This document shows positions 25,208 to 34,958 of a stretch of DNA of 64,000 nucleotides, piece after piece; positions within the stretch are counted from its first letter, which is position 1; every line of letters begins with the position of its first letter. Location: the NCBI RefSeq assembly GCF_018687515.1, contig NZ_CP061294.1:1426001-1490000 (forward strand), written 5' to 3'. The translations under genes were made by a program, and so were the position numbers. Under the pieces are notes generated by a model. The model saw nothing but the letters and a program-made list of their open reading frames with translations, searched no databases and was not told the DNA's origin. Origin of the DNA: Polynucleobacter sp. MWH-Spelu-300-X4. GTDB taxonomy: Bacteria; Pseudomonadota; Gammaproteobacteria; Burkholderiales; Burkholderiaceae.

Positions 25208-25654
25208 TTACTTAGTCAATGCTGCTTTAACTTGAGCGGAGACAACACCCATATCGGCTTTGCCAGCCAACTTAGGCTTAACAATACCCATAACTTTACC
25301 CATATCCTGAGGGCCAGTAGCACCCACTTGAGCAACAGCCTCAGCAACCACTGCAGCCACCTCAGCTTCTGACATTTGTGCAGGCATATATGCTTGCAGA
25401 ACCACGAGCTCAGCATTTTCAATGGCAACTAAATCATCACGACCGGCTGCCTGAAATTGAGAAATAGAATCTTTACGTTGCTTAATCAGTTTTTCAACAA
25501 TAGCAATCACAGCCGCATCATCTAATTCGATGCGCTCATCCACTTCCTTTTGTTTCATCGCTGCTAAAAGCAAACGAATAGTTCCTAAGCGTCCAGTATC
25601 TTTGGCACGCATAGCGTTTTTCATATCTTCTGTAATCTGTTCTTTTAAGCTCAT
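25208..25654 (-). CDS. yqeY: GatB/YqeY domain protein
   Basis: A 148-residue helical protein of the YqeY family, related to the C-terminal tail domain of GatB of the tRNA amidotransferase. It shows the family features LKEQITEDMKNAMRAKD, RLGTIRLLLAAMKQKEVD, and GKVMGIVKPKLAGKADMG near the C-terminus. The exact role is unknown; a tRNA-related function is assumed from the GatB similarity. The start was placed at ATG 25654 (MSLKEQ), five bases after GAGGAG; two in-frame codons just upstream (GTG, ATG) are less well spaced. It lies between rpsU and dnaG, as in many Burkholderiales. Confidence 0.9.
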   Translation of the reverse strand: MSLKEQITEDMKNAMRAKDTGRLGTIRLLLAAMKQKEVDERIELDDAAVIAIVEKLIKQRKDSISQFQAAGRDDLVAIENAELVVLQAYMPAQMSEAEVAAVVAEAVAQVGATGPQDMGKVMGIVKPKLAGKADMGVVSAQVKAALTK

Positions 25655-25670
25655 CATCACTCCTCAAATG

Positions 25671-25702
25671 AAAAAACCCACTGCGGGATAACCGTCAGTG
25701 GG
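25671..25702 (-). terminator. Intrinsic terminator between rpsU and yqeY
   Basis: On the minus strand CCCACTG and CAGTGGG (25696-25702, 25677-25683) form a 7-bp stem followed by TTTTTT. A partial terminator after rpsU is a known feature of macromolecular synthesis operons, letting S21 be made in excess over primase and sigma. Confidence 0.85.
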
Positions 25703-25743
25703 CTCATCGTATCCCAAGGCTAGAAATCCAGCCCGAGAAAGAA

Positions 25744-25956
25744 TTAATACATTTTCTTAGGCAACATTTGGCTGCGAATACGCTTGTAATGGCGTTTAGC
25801 AGCAGCAGCTTTCAAGCGCTTGCGCTCAGCTGTTGGTTTTTCGTAGAACTCACGAGCACGTAACTCAGTCAAAAGACCGTTTTTTTCAATTGTGCGCTTG
25901 AAGCGGCGTAATGCAACTTCAAATGGTTCGTTTTCGCGTAAGCGGATAGTTGTCAT
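25744..25956 (-). CDS. rpsU: Ribosomal protein bS21
   Basis: Small basic protein of the 30S subunit that helps base-pairing of mRNA with the 3' end of 16S rRNA. The 70-residue sequence [20 protein letters not shown] and the basic helical remainder ([16 protein letters not shown]) are typical for bS21. The start is ATG 25956; an extension upstream by 21 codons is not part of the protein. It is the first gene of the rpsU-yqeY-dnaG-rpoD cluster and is divergent from tsaD, with the two promoters in a 77-bp gap. Confidence 0.97.
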   Translation of the reverse strand: MTTIRLRENEPFEVALRRFKRTIEKNGLLTELRAREFYEKPTAERKRLKAAAAKRHYKRIRSQMLPKKMY

Positions 25957-26033
25957 GCTGTAATTCTCTAAAAGGTTCTGAAAAAAGTCAGAAAAAACTG
26001 TAAAACGAGATTGTAGCACGGCAAAATAGAGTC

Positions 26034-27095
26034 ATGCGAGTACTTGGTATAGAAACTTCTTGTGATGAAACTGGCGTAGCTATTGTTGACACAGCCCCAT
26101 GGGAGGCTGGAGAGCCGGCTGGCAAGGGACTTTTGGGTCAGGCGCTCTACTCACAAATCGCTATGCACGTTGATTATGGTGGGGTTGTCCCTGAATTAGC
26201 CTCCAGGGATCACATAAAAAGAGTAATACCCCTTATAAATCAAACACTTAATGATTCGAATACTTCTCTAAATGAGATTGATGCGATTGCATTTACCCAA
26301 GGCCCCGGCTTGGCTGGCGCACTTTTAGTGGGTGCTTCAATTGCCAAAGGGCTGGCACTTTCGATGAATAAGCCCGTTTTAGGCATTCATCATCTAGAAG
26401 GGCACCTACTATCACCACTTTTGGCCAAGAATGCGAATATTCAGTTTCCGTTTGTCGCACTGCTTGTATCCGGTGGGCATACACAGCTCATGGAAGTAAA
26501 AGCTGTTGGTGAATACACCATTCTTGGGGAAACATTGGATGATGCCGCTGGCGAAGCTTTTGATAAAACTGCCAAACTATTAGGCTTAAGCTACCCAGGT
26601 GGTCCGGCCGTATCAAAGTTAGCTGAAATAGGGGATGCCTCCATCTATCAATTCCCACGCCCTATGAAACATTCTGGCGATTTAGATTTTTCATTCGCCG
26701 GTTTAAAAACATCCGTACTAACGCAAGTAAAAAAACTAAAAGCTCAAGGCGATGATATTTTCGAGGCACAAAAAGCATCTATAGCCCGAGGCTTCGTTGA
26801 TGCCATCGTGGAAGTCTTAGTATCAAAATCAATTGCGGCACTTAAGCAAACTGGTCATAAAACTTTAGTAGTTGCAGGTGGGGTTGGCGCCAATACGCAA
26901 TTACGCCAAGGACTTGAAACAGCTTGTGCTCAAGCTGGGTATAGCGTGCACTATCCGCCACTAGAACTTTGCACAGATAACGGCGCCATGATTGCATTTG
27001 CAGGAGCCATGCGCTTAAGAAAAAACCCCCAACTTGCAAAGAAAGATTGGGGGTTCGATGTGCGACCCAGATGGCCTTTAGACCAGATAGGTTAA
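26034..27095 (+). CDS. tsaD: tRNA N6-threonylcarbamoyladenosine synthase catalytic subunit
   Basis: Transfers the threonylcarbamoyl group from TC-AMP to A37 of ANN-decoding tRNAs, with TsaB and TsaE. The 353-residue protein starts [17 protein letters not shown], contains the metal-binding HHLEGH motif (about residues 116-121), the ASKH-fold signatures [11 protein letters not shown] and [12 protein letters not shown], and the C-terminal [12 protein letters not shown]. All typical residues are present. It is divergent from rpsU, a neighbour arrangement common in proteobacteria, and converges on folE2 with only 6 bp between stop codons. Confidence 0.96.
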   Translation: MRVLGIETSCDETGVAIVDTAPWEAGEPAGKGLLGQALYSQIAMHVDYGGVVPELASRDHIKRVIPLINQTLNDSNTSLNEIDAIAFTQGPGLAGALLVGASIAKGLALSMNKPVLGIHHLEGHLLSPLLAKNANIQFPFVALLVSGGHTQLMEVKAVGEYTILGETLDDAAGEAFDKTAKLLGLSYPGGPAVSKLAEIGDASIYQFPRPMKHSGDLDFSFAGLKTSVLTQVKKLKAQGDDIFEAQKASIARGFVDAIVEVLVSKSIAALKQTGHKTLVVAGGVGANTQLRQGLETACAQAGYSVHYPPLELCTDNGAMIAFAGAMRLRKNPQLAKKDWGFDVRPRWPLDQIG

Positions 27096-27101
27096 ATATT
27101 T

Positions 27102-27923
27102 TTAACTAGACCGAATCAAGGCATATGCGCTGTGATTATGAATTGATTCAAAGTTCTCAGCTTCAACGACAAATGATTTAATTCTGGCATCTGCTTTCAA
27201 ACGATCGGCCACATCACGCACCAAATCTTCAACAAATTTAGGGTTGTCATACGCGCGCTCAGTAACAAATTTTTCATCTGGACGTTTGAGCAAACCCCAC
27301 AATTCACAAGAAGCTTGCGACTCTGCGATCTGTACAAGATCTTCAATACTTAATTCTTGGCTATTGTTTAACTCAACATTCATCGTGACATGAGAACGTT
27401 GATTATGAGCGCCATATTTTGAAATTTCTTTAGAGCAGGGGCACAAACTTGTGACGGGCACAACCGCTTGTAAACGCAAGTCAACCTGTACACCATCATT
27501 CACTTTTTTAGCAAACGCCATCCAAGTAATGTCGTAATCCAACAAACTTTGCACACCTGAAACAGGGGCTATTTTATTAATAAAGTGGGTGTATTTCAAA
27601 GAAATTTGACCAGCTTCCGCCTCTAGCAATGGCAACATTTTGCTTGCCATAGCGCGCAATTCAGCCGCATCCAATGGCGCCTGATGCTCTTGCAACAAAG
27701 CCACAAAACGTGACATATGTGTACCTTTTTTATCACCAGGTAAAGCCACATCCAAATCAATGGTTGCAACGCTTGGCTGAACGCCTTGCGCCGTTTTCAC
27801 CTGAATAGGGTGACGAACACCCCTGATACCCACACGATCAATAGCGATATTGCGATGATCCACGCTAGATTGCACATCTGGCATGGCTGAGTTTTTCAGA
27901 AAGGTTGGATTAATATCGTTCAT
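27102..27923 (-). CDS. folE2: GTP cyclohydrolase FolE2 (type IB)
   Basis: Converts GTP to dihydroneopterin triphosphate, the first step of folate synthesis, by the metal-flexible type IB enzyme. The 273-residue protein has the family blocks [21 protein letters not shown], the catalytic-Cys segment [19 protein letters not shown] and the C-terminal [12 protein letters not shown]. FolE2 replaces or supplements zinc-dependent FolE and is often induced under zinc limitation by Zur, although I see no clear Zur box here. It converges with tsaD and is preceded by dxs on the same strand with about 20 bp between them, so it may be transcribed with the dxs block. Confidence 0.95.
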   Translation of the reverse strand: MNDINPTFLKNSAMPDVQSSVDHRNIAIDRVGIRGVRHPIQVKTAQGVQPSVATIDLDVALPGDKKGTHMSRFVALLQEHQAPLDAAELRAMASKMLPLLEAEAGQISLKYTHFINKIAPVSGVQSLLDYDITWMAFAKKVNDGVQVDLRLQAVVPVTSLCPCSKEISKYGAHNQRSHVTMNVELNNSQELSIEDLVQIAESQASCELWGLLKRPDEKFVTERAYDNPKFVEDLVRDVADRLKADARIKSFVVEAENFESIHNHSAYALIRSS

Positions 27924-27943
27924 AGCCTTATTGTCCGATAAAT

Positions 27944-29839
27944 TTAAGCGACTTGCTTACTTGGGATAATTCCCACCCTAGCAGCAATGGCTTTAGCAAT
28001 GCCCTCGGCATCTAAACCACATTCTTTCATTAATAACGCATGGTCACCATGATCCACAAAGCGATCGGGCAACCCCAACTGTAAACATGGCACCTCTATG
28101 CCGGCAGCAGCCAAGGCTTCCAAGCAAGCACTGCCGGCGCCGCCGCCAATAGCACCTTCTTCAAGGGTGACAATCAGGTCATTTTCAGCAGCCAACTTGC
28201 AAACCAAATCAACATCGAGTGGCTTAATAAAGCGCATATTAGCTACCGTGGCATCCAGCTGCTCAGCAGCCGCTAATGCCGGATATAACAAGGTTCCAAA
28301 AGCCAAAATCGCAACACGTCGGCCATGAGGCGCCTGCCCTTGACGACGTATCTCACCCTTACCTAAAGGTAGCGTTTTTAATTCTTTACTGACTTCGGCA
28401 CCAACACCTGCACCCCTTGGATAACGAACTGCGGATGGATGATCCTGTTTAAATGCAGTCGTTAATAAATCCCTACACTCTGCCTCATCCGCTGGCGCCA
28501 TCAATAACATATTTGGCACACATCGAATAAATGGAATGTCATAAGCCCCCGCATGTGTTGCGCCATCTGCGCCCACCAAGCCGGAGCGATCCAATGCAAA
28601 CACCACTGGTAAATCTTGAAGTGCTACATCATGGATTAATTGATCGTAGCCACGTTGTAAAAAAGTGGAATAAATCGCAACAACTGGTTTCATGCCTTCG
28701 CAGGCCATACCACCTGCAAAGGTTACTGCGTGCTGTTCAGCGATGCCCACATCAAAATAACGGTCAGGGAAACGGTTCTCAAACTCGACCATACCCGAGC
28801 CCTCACGCATTGCAGGTGTAATGCCTACCAAGCGCTTATCAGCAGCAGCCATGTCACATAACCATTCACCAAATACCTGTGTAAATGTTTTCTTTGCTAC
28901 TGTCGATGGGCTAATGCCTTGAGATGGGTCAAATTTTCCAGGTCCGTGATACAAAATTGGGTCAGCTTCCGCTAACTTATACCCTTGCCCTTTTTTAGTC
29001 ACCACGTGTAAAAACTGAGGGCCCTCACCATTCAAGGCTAAGCGTCTGACATTTTGAAGCGTTGGCACCAATGAATCTAAATCATGACCATCAATTGGGC
29101 CAATGTAATTAAAACCAAATTCCTCAAAAATAGTGCCTGGCACAACCATACCCTTGGCATGCTCTTCTAATCGCTTCGCAAACTCTCTCAATGGCGGCGC
29201 CATGGATAAAACACTATCTAAACCTTTTTTTGTGGCAGCATAAAAACGTCCACTCATTAGTCTAGCCAAATAACGATTTAAAGCGCCAACCGCTGGAGAA
29301 ATTGACATGTCGTTGTCATTCAAGATGACTACGAGTGGCACATCTTTATGAATACCGCCATTATTTAAAGCTTCAAATGCCATACCGGCACTCATCGCAC
29401 CATCGCCAATCACAGCAACAGCCACTCGCTTTTCACCTTGGGCTTTAGCGCCCAAAGCCATACCTAAAGCGGCGGAAATACTGGTTGAAGAATGCGCTGT
29501 ACCAAATGTGTCGTACTCGCTTTCAGAGCGGCGCGGGAATCCAGAGATGCCACCATATTGGCGCAAACTACCCATCAAATCACGACGCCCCGTGAGAATT
29601 TTATGGGGATAACTTTGATGACCCACATCCCATACCAAACGGTCATAGGGAGTTTGAAGAACATAATGCAAAGCAACAGTCAGCTCTACTGTTCCTAAAT
29701 TTGAAGATAAATGGCCGCCTGTTTTAGAAACAGAATTAACCAAAAATTCTCGGAGCTCTTTAGCAAGCAATGGTAACTGCTCGCGCTCTAATAGTCGCAA
29801 GTCAGCAGGTGAGTTAATTGTTTGTAATAAATCGCTCAT
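27944..29839 (-). CDS. dxs: 1-deoxy-D-xylulose-5-phosphate synthase
   Basis: Thiamine-diphosphate enzyme joining pyruvate and glyceraldehyde-3-phosphate in the first step of the MEP isoprenoid pathway. At 631 residues it is of normal size. The motifs seen are [18 protein letters not shown], the ThDP site [16 protein letters not shown] with NDNDMSIS, the catalytic-region [12 protein letters not shown] and [15 protein letters not shown]. The start is set at ATG 29839 ([10 protein letters not shown]) since the upstream TTG lies inside the end of ispA. It follows ispA after 23 nt in the xseB-ispA-dxs operon, and folE2 follows on the same strand. Confidence 0.96.
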   Translation of the reverse strand: MSDLLQTINSPADLRLLEREQLPLLAKELREFLVNSVSKTGGHLSSNLGTVELTVALHYVLQTPYDRLVWDVGHQSYPHKILTGRRDLMGSLRQYGGISGFPRRSESEYDTFGTAHSSTSISAALGMALGAKAQGEKRVAVAVIGDGAMSAGMAFEALNNGGIHKDVPLVVILNDNDMSISPAVGALNRYLARLMSGRFYAATKKGLDSVLSMAPPLREFAKRLEEHAKGMVVPGTIFEEFGFNYIGPIDGHDLDSLVPTLQNVRRLALNGEGPQFLHVVTKKGQGYKLAEADPILYHGPGKFDPSQGISPSTVAKKTFTQVFGEWLCDMAAADKRLVGITPAMREGSGMVEFENRFPDRYFDVGIAEQHAVTFAGGMACEGMKPVVAIYSTFLQRGYDQLIHDVALQDLPVVFALDRSGLVGADGATHAGAYDIPFIRCVPNMLLMAPADEAECRDLLTTAFKQDHPSAVRYPRGAGVGAEVSKELKTLPLGKGEIRRQGQAPHGRRVAILAFGTLLYPALAAAEQLDATVANMRFIKPLDVDLVCKLAAENDLIVTLEEGAIGGGAGSACLEALAAAGIEVPCLQLGLPDRFVDHGDHALLMKECGLDAEGIAKAIAARVGIIPSKQVA

Positions 29840-29862
29840 ATGACACTTATCTGTATTTGCTA

Positions 29863-30762
29863 TCAATTCTGCCTATACAGAACTTTATTGGCTAATGCCT
29901 TTAATAAATTAGCATTGTCGCCCCAAACGCTCAGGCTATCGATAGATTCTTGATGCAATTTTCTCGCAAAATCCTGCGCCCCATCTAAACCCATTAAAGA
30001 AACAAAGGTGGGCTTATCGGCAGCGGCATCTTTCCCAGCTGTTTTTCCCAATGTTTGACTATCCGATGTGGCATCCAATATGTCATCAACCACCTGAAAT
30101 GCCAAACCTAATGAGGAAGCATATTGATCTAGCCGCTCAAGCTCAACCTCATCTAAATCAATTGCAACGCCACCCATACCAACACAAGCTCGCAATAAAG
30201 CGCCGGTCTTGAGACGATGCATTCTTTCTAATTCAGGCTGCTCAAGAGAAGCCCCAACACTTTCTAGATCAATAGCCTGACCACCAGCCATACCAGCCAA
30301 ACCACCTGCTTTCGAAAGCAAAAGCATCGTCGCTACTTTTTGTTCATCTTTTAATGCGCTACCTGCTACTAATTCAAACGCCATCGTTTGCAAAGCATCC
30401 CCTACCAACAAGGCTGTAGCTTCATCATAAGCCTTGTGAACAGTAGCTCTACCTCGCCTTAAATCATCGTTATCCATGGAAGGCAAATCATCATGAACCA
30501 AGGAATATGTATGAAACAACTCCACCGCCACCGCACTGGCATCAATTCCAGGAACCTTCTCTAAAGACTGTCCTTTTAAGCTCGCTGCCGCGTAAACCAA
30601 TAAAGGGCGAATTCTTTTACCGCCCCCCATAACGGCGTAACGCATGGCATCCTGTAAACGCTTAGCGGGCTCATTCAAATGGATAAAAGAAGCCTCTAGC
30701 TCAGTCTCAATACGCTGAGTTGATTGTTCTAGCCACGCGGCTGTCATAGCATCTAGACTCAA
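29863..30762 (-). CDS. ispA: Farnesyl diphosphate synthase
   Basis: Condenses IPP with DMAPP and geranyl diphosphate to make farnesyl diphosphate. Both Asp-rich motifs are present: first [16 protein letters not shown] and second FQVVDDILD, along with [10 protein letters not shown] near the N-terminus. The length is about 299 residues from TTG 30762, which has an AGGG ribosome-binding site and lies 2 nt after the xseB stop; ATG 30747 (MTAAWLEQ) is the alternative start. It belongs to the xseB-ispA-dxs operon, which is conserved in many proteobacteria. Confidence 0.95.
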   Translation of the reverse strand: MSLDAMTAAWLEQSTQRIETELEASFIHLNEPAKRLQDAMRYAVMGGGKRIRPLLVYAAASLKGQSLEKVPGIDASAVAVELFHTYSLVHDDLPSMDNDDLRRGRATVHKAYDEATALLVGDALQTMAFELVAGSALKDEQKVATMLLLSKAGGLAGMAGGQAIDLESVGASLEQPELERMHRLKTGALLRACVGMGGVAIDLDEVELERLDQYASSLGLAFQVVDDILDATSDSQTLGKTAGKDAAADKPTFVSLMGLDGAQDFARKLHQESIDSLSVWGDNANLLKALANKVLYRQN

Positions 30763-30764
30763 AA

Positions 30765-30983
30765 TTAACCCTGAAACACCTTCACCTGATGCTCCACCTG
30801 TAGAAGTACTTGCTGGCAGTGCTTTAACAACTCGGCACCCCGTTTATATGCCTCTAAAGTCTCCTCCAAGGAGAGTTTTCCTGACTCCATTTGTGAAATC
30901 AGCACCTCAAGTTGCCCCACAGCATCTTCATAGCGAAGCTTAGGATCCACCGAATTTTCAACTGAATCAGATTTTTTAGGCAT
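30765..30983 (-). CDS. xseB: Exodeoxyribonuclease VII small subunit
   Basis: Small helical subunit (72 residues) of ExoVII, which with XseA degrades single-stranded DNA. The core YEDAVGQLEVLISQMESGKL, then LEETLEAYKRGAELLKHC, is the family signature; the C-terminus VEHQVKVFQG is typical. ATG 30983 has an AAAGGGG ribosome-binding site. It starts the xseB-ispA-dxs operon and is divergent from the Rieske gene at 31137. Confidence 0.95.
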   Translation of the reverse strand: MPKKSDSVENSVDPKLRYEDAVGQLEVLISQMESGKLSLEETLEAYKRGAELLKHCQQVLLQVEHQVKVFQG

Positions 30984-31043
30984 AAAACCCCTTTATTTGT
31001 CTTAAAACAATATACGGATAGATTTTAAGGCTTTATTGGCCGC

Positions 31044-31049
31044 TATAAT
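31044..31049 (+). promoter_or_regulatory. TATAAT -10 candidate in the xseB/Rieske gap
   Basis: A consensus -10 hexamer on the plus strand upstream of the Rieske gene. No good -35 is found. A 14-bp palindrome, ATCGACATGTCGAT, follows at 31068-31081, where a repressor could block the transcript. Confidence 0.4.
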
Positions 31050-31067
31050 CATCGATTCCTTTCCAAT

Positions 31068-31081
31068 ATCGACATGTCGAT
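31068..31081. promoter_or_regulatory. Perfect palindrome, candidate operator of the Rieske gene
   Basis: ATCGACATGTCGAT is a perfect 14-bp inverted repeat about 20 bp downstream of the -10 candidate at 31044. No regulator gene is adjacent, so the binding protein is unknown. Confidence 0.4.
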
Positions 31082-31100
31082 GGTTGGATTGGTTATTCCG

Positions 31101-31122
31101 CTTAGCTTCGGCTGACTTTTTT
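31101..31122 (+). terminator. Possible attenuator just before the Rieske gene
   Basis: A 5-bp stem (TTAGC/GCTGA) with a TTCG tetraloop is followed by CTTTTTT and then by the ribosome-binding site of the gene at 31137. The stem is short, so termination may be weak or conditional. Confidence 0.35.
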
Positions 31123-31136
31123 CGGGGGTGGGAAGA

Positions 31137-32246
31137 ATGACTAATCTGGCTACCGTGCAGCAACTTGCACCGTCCAAGCTACAACTACCGGTATCGGCTT
31201 ATTTTGATGCCGAGCTATACCAACGTGAAATTGAATTGCTTTTTAAGCAAGGGCCTGGCTATGTCGGTCACGAATTAATGGTACCTGAGATTGGAGACTA
31301 TCAAACACTGACTTCAGAGAGTGAAGGTCGTGTTCTAGTTAGAAACCAGTCAGGCGTAGAACTTTTATCAAACGTGTGCCGCCACCGCCAAGCCATCATG
31401 CTTAACGGCAAAGGTCACACCAATCAAATCGTTTGCCCATTACATCGCTGGACCTACAAAACTGACGGCACTTTATTAGGAGCGCCGCATTTTGATGAGC
31501 AACCCTGTTTAAATTTAGGTAAGTCACCACTACAAAACTGGCAAGGTCTTCTTTTTGAAGGTCCACGCGATGTGCACGCTGATTTGCAAAAAATGGGGGT
31601 CAGTAAAGATTTGGATTTTTCTGGCTACATGTTGGATCACGTGGAAGTTCATGAATGCAACTACAACTGGAAGACATTCATTGAGGTCTACCTAGAGGAT
31701 TACCACGTAGAACCATTTCACCCAGGTCTTGGCAAGTTTGTTTCTTGCGATGATTTGAATTGGCAATTTGGTGATTGGTATAGCGTACAAACCGTAGGTA
31801 TACACAAACAATTGCAGCAAGCCGGTTCGCCAACCTATCAACGTTGGCACGAGGCTGTTTTACGCCATCACAATGGGCAAATGCCTAAATACGGTGCCGT
31901 TTGGTTAACTTACTACCCTAACATCATGGTGGAGTGGTATCCGGGTGTTCTTTGTATTTCAACCTTGCAACCTTTAGGCCCGAACAAAACTCGCAATATT
32001 GTTGAGTTCTATTACCCTGAAGAAATTGCGCTCTTCGAAAGAGAATTCATCGAAGCTGAAAGAGCTGCCTACATGGAAACATGTATTGAAGATGATGAAA
32101 TCGCTGAGCGCATGGATGCCGGCAGAAAAGCTTTACTTGATCGCGGCATTAACGAAGTGGGTCCTTATCAAAGCCCTATGGAAGATGGCATGCAACACTT
32201 CCATGAGTGGTACAGAAACACCATGGCTTACCAAGATTCAAAATAA
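31137..32246 (+). CDS. Rieske non-heme iron oxygenase alpha subunit family protein
   Basis: A 369-residue protein of the aromatic ring-hydroxylating dioxygenase alpha-subunit family. The Rieske 2Fe-2S ligands are at CRHRQAIML and CPLHRWTYK (Cys-x-His and Cys-x2-His), and the mononuclear iron site has EDYHVEPFHPGLGKF (His-x4-His) with a late Asp. No beta subunit or reductase lies next to it, so the electron donor and substrate are unknown; in Burkholderiales this gene is conserved beside xseB. ATG 31137 is chosen because GGGGGTGGGAAGA precedes it; a GTG nine bases upstream is unlikely. The ferredoxin reductase at 55741 could be a donor, but only as a guess. Confidence 0.9.
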   Translation: MTNLATVQQLAPSKLQLPVSAYFDAELYQREIELLFKQGPGYVGHELMVPEIGDYQTLTSESEGRVLVRNQSGVELLSNVCRHRQAIMLNGKGHTNQIVCPLHRWTYKTDGTLLGAPHFDEQPCLNLGKSPLQNWQGLLFEGPRDVHADLQKMGVSKDLDFSGYMLDHVEVHECNYNWKTFIEVYLEDYHVEPFHPGLGKFVSCDDLNWQFGDWYSVQTVGIHKQLQQAGSPTYQRWHEAVLRHHNGQMPKYGAVWLTYYPNIMVEWYPGVLCISTLQPLGPNKTRNIVEFYYPEEIALFEREFIEAERAAYMETCIEDDEIAERMDAGRKALLDRGINEVGPYQSPMEDGMQHFHEWYRNTMAYQDSK

Positions 32247-32287
32247 TTTTTAAATCCCAAATTCTTAAATCTCAATAAGAGGGTGAT

Positions 32288-33133
32288 ATGTCAGGCGCAT
32301 CACTAATTGAAGTAGATCAACTTAAAGATCTTCTTGATACCAAGACCCCCATCCTCTTATTTGATTGCAGATTTGATTTAGTCGACTCAGAAGCTGGTTA
32401 TCAATCTTACTTAGAAGGCCACATTCCTGGCGCCGTCTATATTCACTCTGATAAAGATTTAGCCACCAGCAAAAATGGTAAAAATGGTCGCCATCCGTTA
32501 CCTAGCCTTTCCGCATGGGAAAAGACTTACGCCAACCTAGGCATCACACCCCATCAACATGTGGTCGCTTATGACAATCAAGGTGGCATGTATGCCGCAC
32601 GCTTATGGTGGATGTTACAAGCAACGGGACATCAACACGTTTCCATTTTAAATGGTGGCTTTAGTGCCTGGAAAAATTTTGGTTTTCCAGTAACTGACTC
32701 TGAGACGTTTCGTCAGCCAGTAGCGGAAACAAAATTACAACCTTATAAAAATTTGGTTTTAGTAGATGCCGTTGTCAACAATCTTAAAAATAAAAATTTC
32801 ACTATTTTGGATGCGCGCGCCAATGATCGATTCCATGGTGAAAATGAAGTCTTAGATCCTGTAGGCGGACACATTCCAGGAGCCATCAATCGTTGCTTTA
32901 AAGACAATCTTGATGGTGATGGGAAATTCAAATCAATTGAGGCTTTACGTCAAGAATTTGATGCGCTTTTAGGAGGCCTGCCTAGCTCCGAAATAGTCCA
33001 TCAATGTGGCTCGGGCATCACCGCTTGCCACAATCTTTTTTCGATGGAATTAGCGAACCATTCAGGATCGTCTGTTTATGCAGGCAGTTGGAGCGAGTGG
33101 TGCGCAGACCCTACTCGCCCGATAGAAAAATAA
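32288..33133 (+). CDS. sseA: 3-mercaptopyruvate sulfurtransferase
   Basis: Two rhodanese domains in 281 residues. The second carries the active-site loop QCGSGITAC, matching the CGSGVTA-type loop of mercaptopyruvate sulfurtransferases rather than the CRKGVT loop of thiosulfate sulfurtransferases. The linker motifs EGHIPGAVYIH and GGHIPGAINRC are typical. It probably moves sulfur from 3-mercaptopyruvate to thiols or cyanide in the cytosol. A GAGGGTGAT ribosome-binding site precedes ATG 32288. It follows the Rieske gene by 41 bp on the same strand and may be cotranscribed. Confidence 0.93.
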   Translation: MSGASLIEVDQLKDLLDTKTPILLFDCRFDLVDSEAGYQSYLEGHIPGAVYIHSDKDLATSKNGKNGRHPLPSLSAWEKTYANLGITPHQHVVAYDNQGGMYAARLWWMLQATGHQHVSILNGGFSAWKNFGFPVTDSETFRQPVAETKLQPYKNLVLVDAVVNNLKNKNFTILDARANDRFHGENEVLDPVGGHIPGAINRCFKDNLDGDGKFKSIEALRQEFDALLGGLPSSEIVHQCGSGITACHNLFSMELANHSGSSVYAGSWSEWCADPTRPIEK

Positions 33134-33136
33134 TTC

Positions 33137-33304
33137 ATGGACCCAATCAAACAAAAGAGTCGCATCATTTCTGAAATGGAAGAAACAATTGCTAGCCTTA
33201 TTAAAATAGGCGCACTCAATCCCGAGAAAGTATTAGCTCTTAGCTCTCTTAATGAACATGGCCAAGCTCAGCAATCGATAGAACTAGCACCACACCAAGA
33301 ATAA
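33137..33304 (+). CDS. Possible small protein, 55 aa
   Basis: An open frame from ATG 33137, 3 bp after the sseA stop, to TAA 33304. It encodes MDPIKQKSRIISEMEETIAS and LIKIGALNPEKVLALSSLNE, a regular amphipathic helical sequence, ending in QSIELAPHQE. Its last 56 bp overlap the 3' end of the ZIP gene in the opposite direction. No ribosome-binding site is clear, but coupling to sseA is possible. The protein-like composition suggests a real gene; the family is unknown. Confidence 0.4.
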   Translation: MDPIKQKSRIISEMEETIASLIKIGALNPEKVLALSSLNEHGQAQQSIELAPHQE

Positions 33305-34028
33305 TTAGAGCTACTTGCTCAATAGATTCTTTAAGCTTAGGCCTACGATGCATTTGCGGCATCAAATCACTCACAGCGATATAAATAAAACTGCTGGATG
33401 CGAAAACGATCACATATGGAATAAGCGCTTCAGCCTTATCCAAGAAGAAATAACCCAAGACACCGCCAACAACAGCCATCAAACTTGAAATCAAGTTATA
33501 GACCAAAGCCCTAGCCTTGGTAAATCCGGCATTTAGTAAAACAATGAAGTCGCCAACCTCTTGAGGAATTTCATGTAAAGCAATCGCTACCGCAGTCAAA
33601 ATACCCACTTGAGGATCCGCTAAGAATGCGGCTGCAATCAAAATACCATCAGCAAAATTATGTAAGCCATCACCCAATAGAATGACCCAACCACTACGAC
33701 CCGCTGATTCAGCATCATGGCCATGATGATGTCCATGCCCATCATGCTCATGGTGATGTGTGTGGCGTAATAAGGCAGCTTTTTCTAAAACAAAGAAGCC
33801 AAGCAAACCCACAAATAAAGCAATAAAGAGCGCTGGAATATCAACACCCTCAGAAGTAAATGCCTCAGGTAATGAATGCAATAACGCTGTTGATAGGAGC
33901 ACGCCTACAGAAAGACTCACCATCTTATCAACCATGCGCGACAAAATAGTTAAAGACAAACTAGCTGCCGCAGCAATACTTAATACTCCAGCAACGGTCG
34001 TTGCTAAAACAATCCAAAATAAGGTCAT
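33249..34028 (-). CDS. ZIP-family metal transporter
   Basis: Inner-membrane importer of divalent metals (zinc, possibly iron or manganese). The 259-residue protein has about eight hydrophobic segments. Between segments 3 and 4 is a His-rich cytoplasmic loop (HTHHHEHDGHGHHHGHD), and the metal-binding transmembrane motifs are GLHNFADGI and LHEIPQEVGDF. The start ATG overlaps the stop codon of the upstream dienelactone hydrolase-like gene (ATGA), so the two are translationally coupled and belong to the polA-dlh-zip run on the minus strand. Confidence 0.92.
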   Translation of the reverse strand: MTLFWIVLATTVAGVLSIAAAASLSLTILSRMVDKMVSLSVGVLLSTALLHSLPEAFTSEGVDIPALFIALFVGLLGFFVLEKAALLRHTHHHEHDGHGHHHGHDAESAGRSGWVILLGDGLHNFADGILIAAAFLADPQVGILTAVAIALHEIPQEVGDFIVLLNAGFTKARALVYNLISSLMAVVGGVLGYFFLDKAEALIPYVIVFASSSFIYIAVSDLMPQMHRRPKLKESIEQVALIILGVVLVLSIAELGHVH

Positions 34029-34915
34029 ACCACTCCCTGTTGCTTAAACCACGCGAGGCATCTAGCCCAACCATCTTTTGCAGGTGCTTCACGATATGTT
34101 GGGCGGTAGTCTGCATGGAAAGCATGTGGCGCATCAGGATAAATCTCAAAAGTCGCCGCTTGCGCTGCTTTATTGTCTTTAGCTGCAGATAAGGCAACCT
34201 TCATCTGATTAATACTCTCGACAGAAATACCCGTATCAGCACCTCCATAAAGACCTAGCACCGGCGCTTTCATTTGAGCAGCCAAATCAATCGGATGTAA
34301 CGGGGAATTAGGTGTCTTGTCTCCCACCAACCTGCCATACCAAGCAACACCTGCTTTAATTTGAGGAATCTGAGCGCTCGCTAACCAAGTGATGCGACCA
34401 CCCCAACAAAATCCTGTGATGCCCATACGTTTTAAGTCACCGCCATTCTTACCAGCCCAAGCGATGGTTGCTTTTAGATCATCCATGACTTGAGCATCCG
34501 GTGTTTTGGCCACGATTTCTTTCATGATCTCGGCAAGCGTACCCATAGCACTGGGGTCTCCCGCTCTTGCAAATAATTCTGGCGCAATCGCCAAATAGCC
34601 CAATTTAGCAAAGCGTCTTGTAACGTCAGCGATGTATTCGTGCACACCAAATATTTCACTCACCACCAAAACCACCGGCAACCCTGTTTTAGGAGTGACT
34701 TTAGGTCTAGCAACATAAGCAGACATTTGAAAATCTTTAGACATAAAACTGACTTCACCACCTTGAATACCTTCAAAGTCTGTTTTGATTGCCTGCGCCA
34801 TGGCTGGCTCAGCAGCTGCCACATAACCTAAACCAGTTGCTACCGTTGCCCCTACCTTTAAAAATTCACGTCTATTTGGTTTTGACGGATTTAATAAAGA
34901 TGTTGCTTCACTCAT
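34025..34915 (-). CDS. Dienelactone hydrolase family protein with Tat signal
   Basis: An alpha/beta hydrolase of the dienelactone hydrolase family, 296 residues. The nucleophile is Cys in TGFCWGGRI, the acid Asp in GADTGIS, and the His in HAFHADY. The N-terminus after ATG 34915 has NRREFLKVGATVATG followed by a hydrophobic stretch and AEPAMA, a twin-arginine signal with a cleavage site, so the enzyme is exported folded to the periplasm. An upstream in-frame ATG inside polA is rejected since it would bury the signal. The substrate is unknown. It overlaps the ZIP gene by ATGA and starts 43 bp after polA. Confidence 0.92.
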   Translation of the reverse strand: MSEATSLLNPSKPNRREFLKVGATVATGLGYVAAAEPAMAQAIKTDFEGIQGGEVSFMSKDFQMSAYVARPKVTPKTGLPVVLVVSEIFGVHEYIADVTRRFAKLGYLAIAPELFARAGDPSAMGTLAEIMKEIVAKTPDAQVMDDLKATIAWAGKNGGDLKRMGITGFCWGGRITWLASAQIPQIKAGVAWYGRLVGDKTPNSPLHPIDLAAQMKAPVLGLYGGADTGISVESINQMKVALSAAKDNKAAQAATFEIYPDAPHAFHADYRPTYREAPAKDGWARCLAWFKQQGVV

Positions 34916-34958
34916 TAAGTTTTTATCCACAGCAGTCTCCGTTGTTTTTATCCACTTA

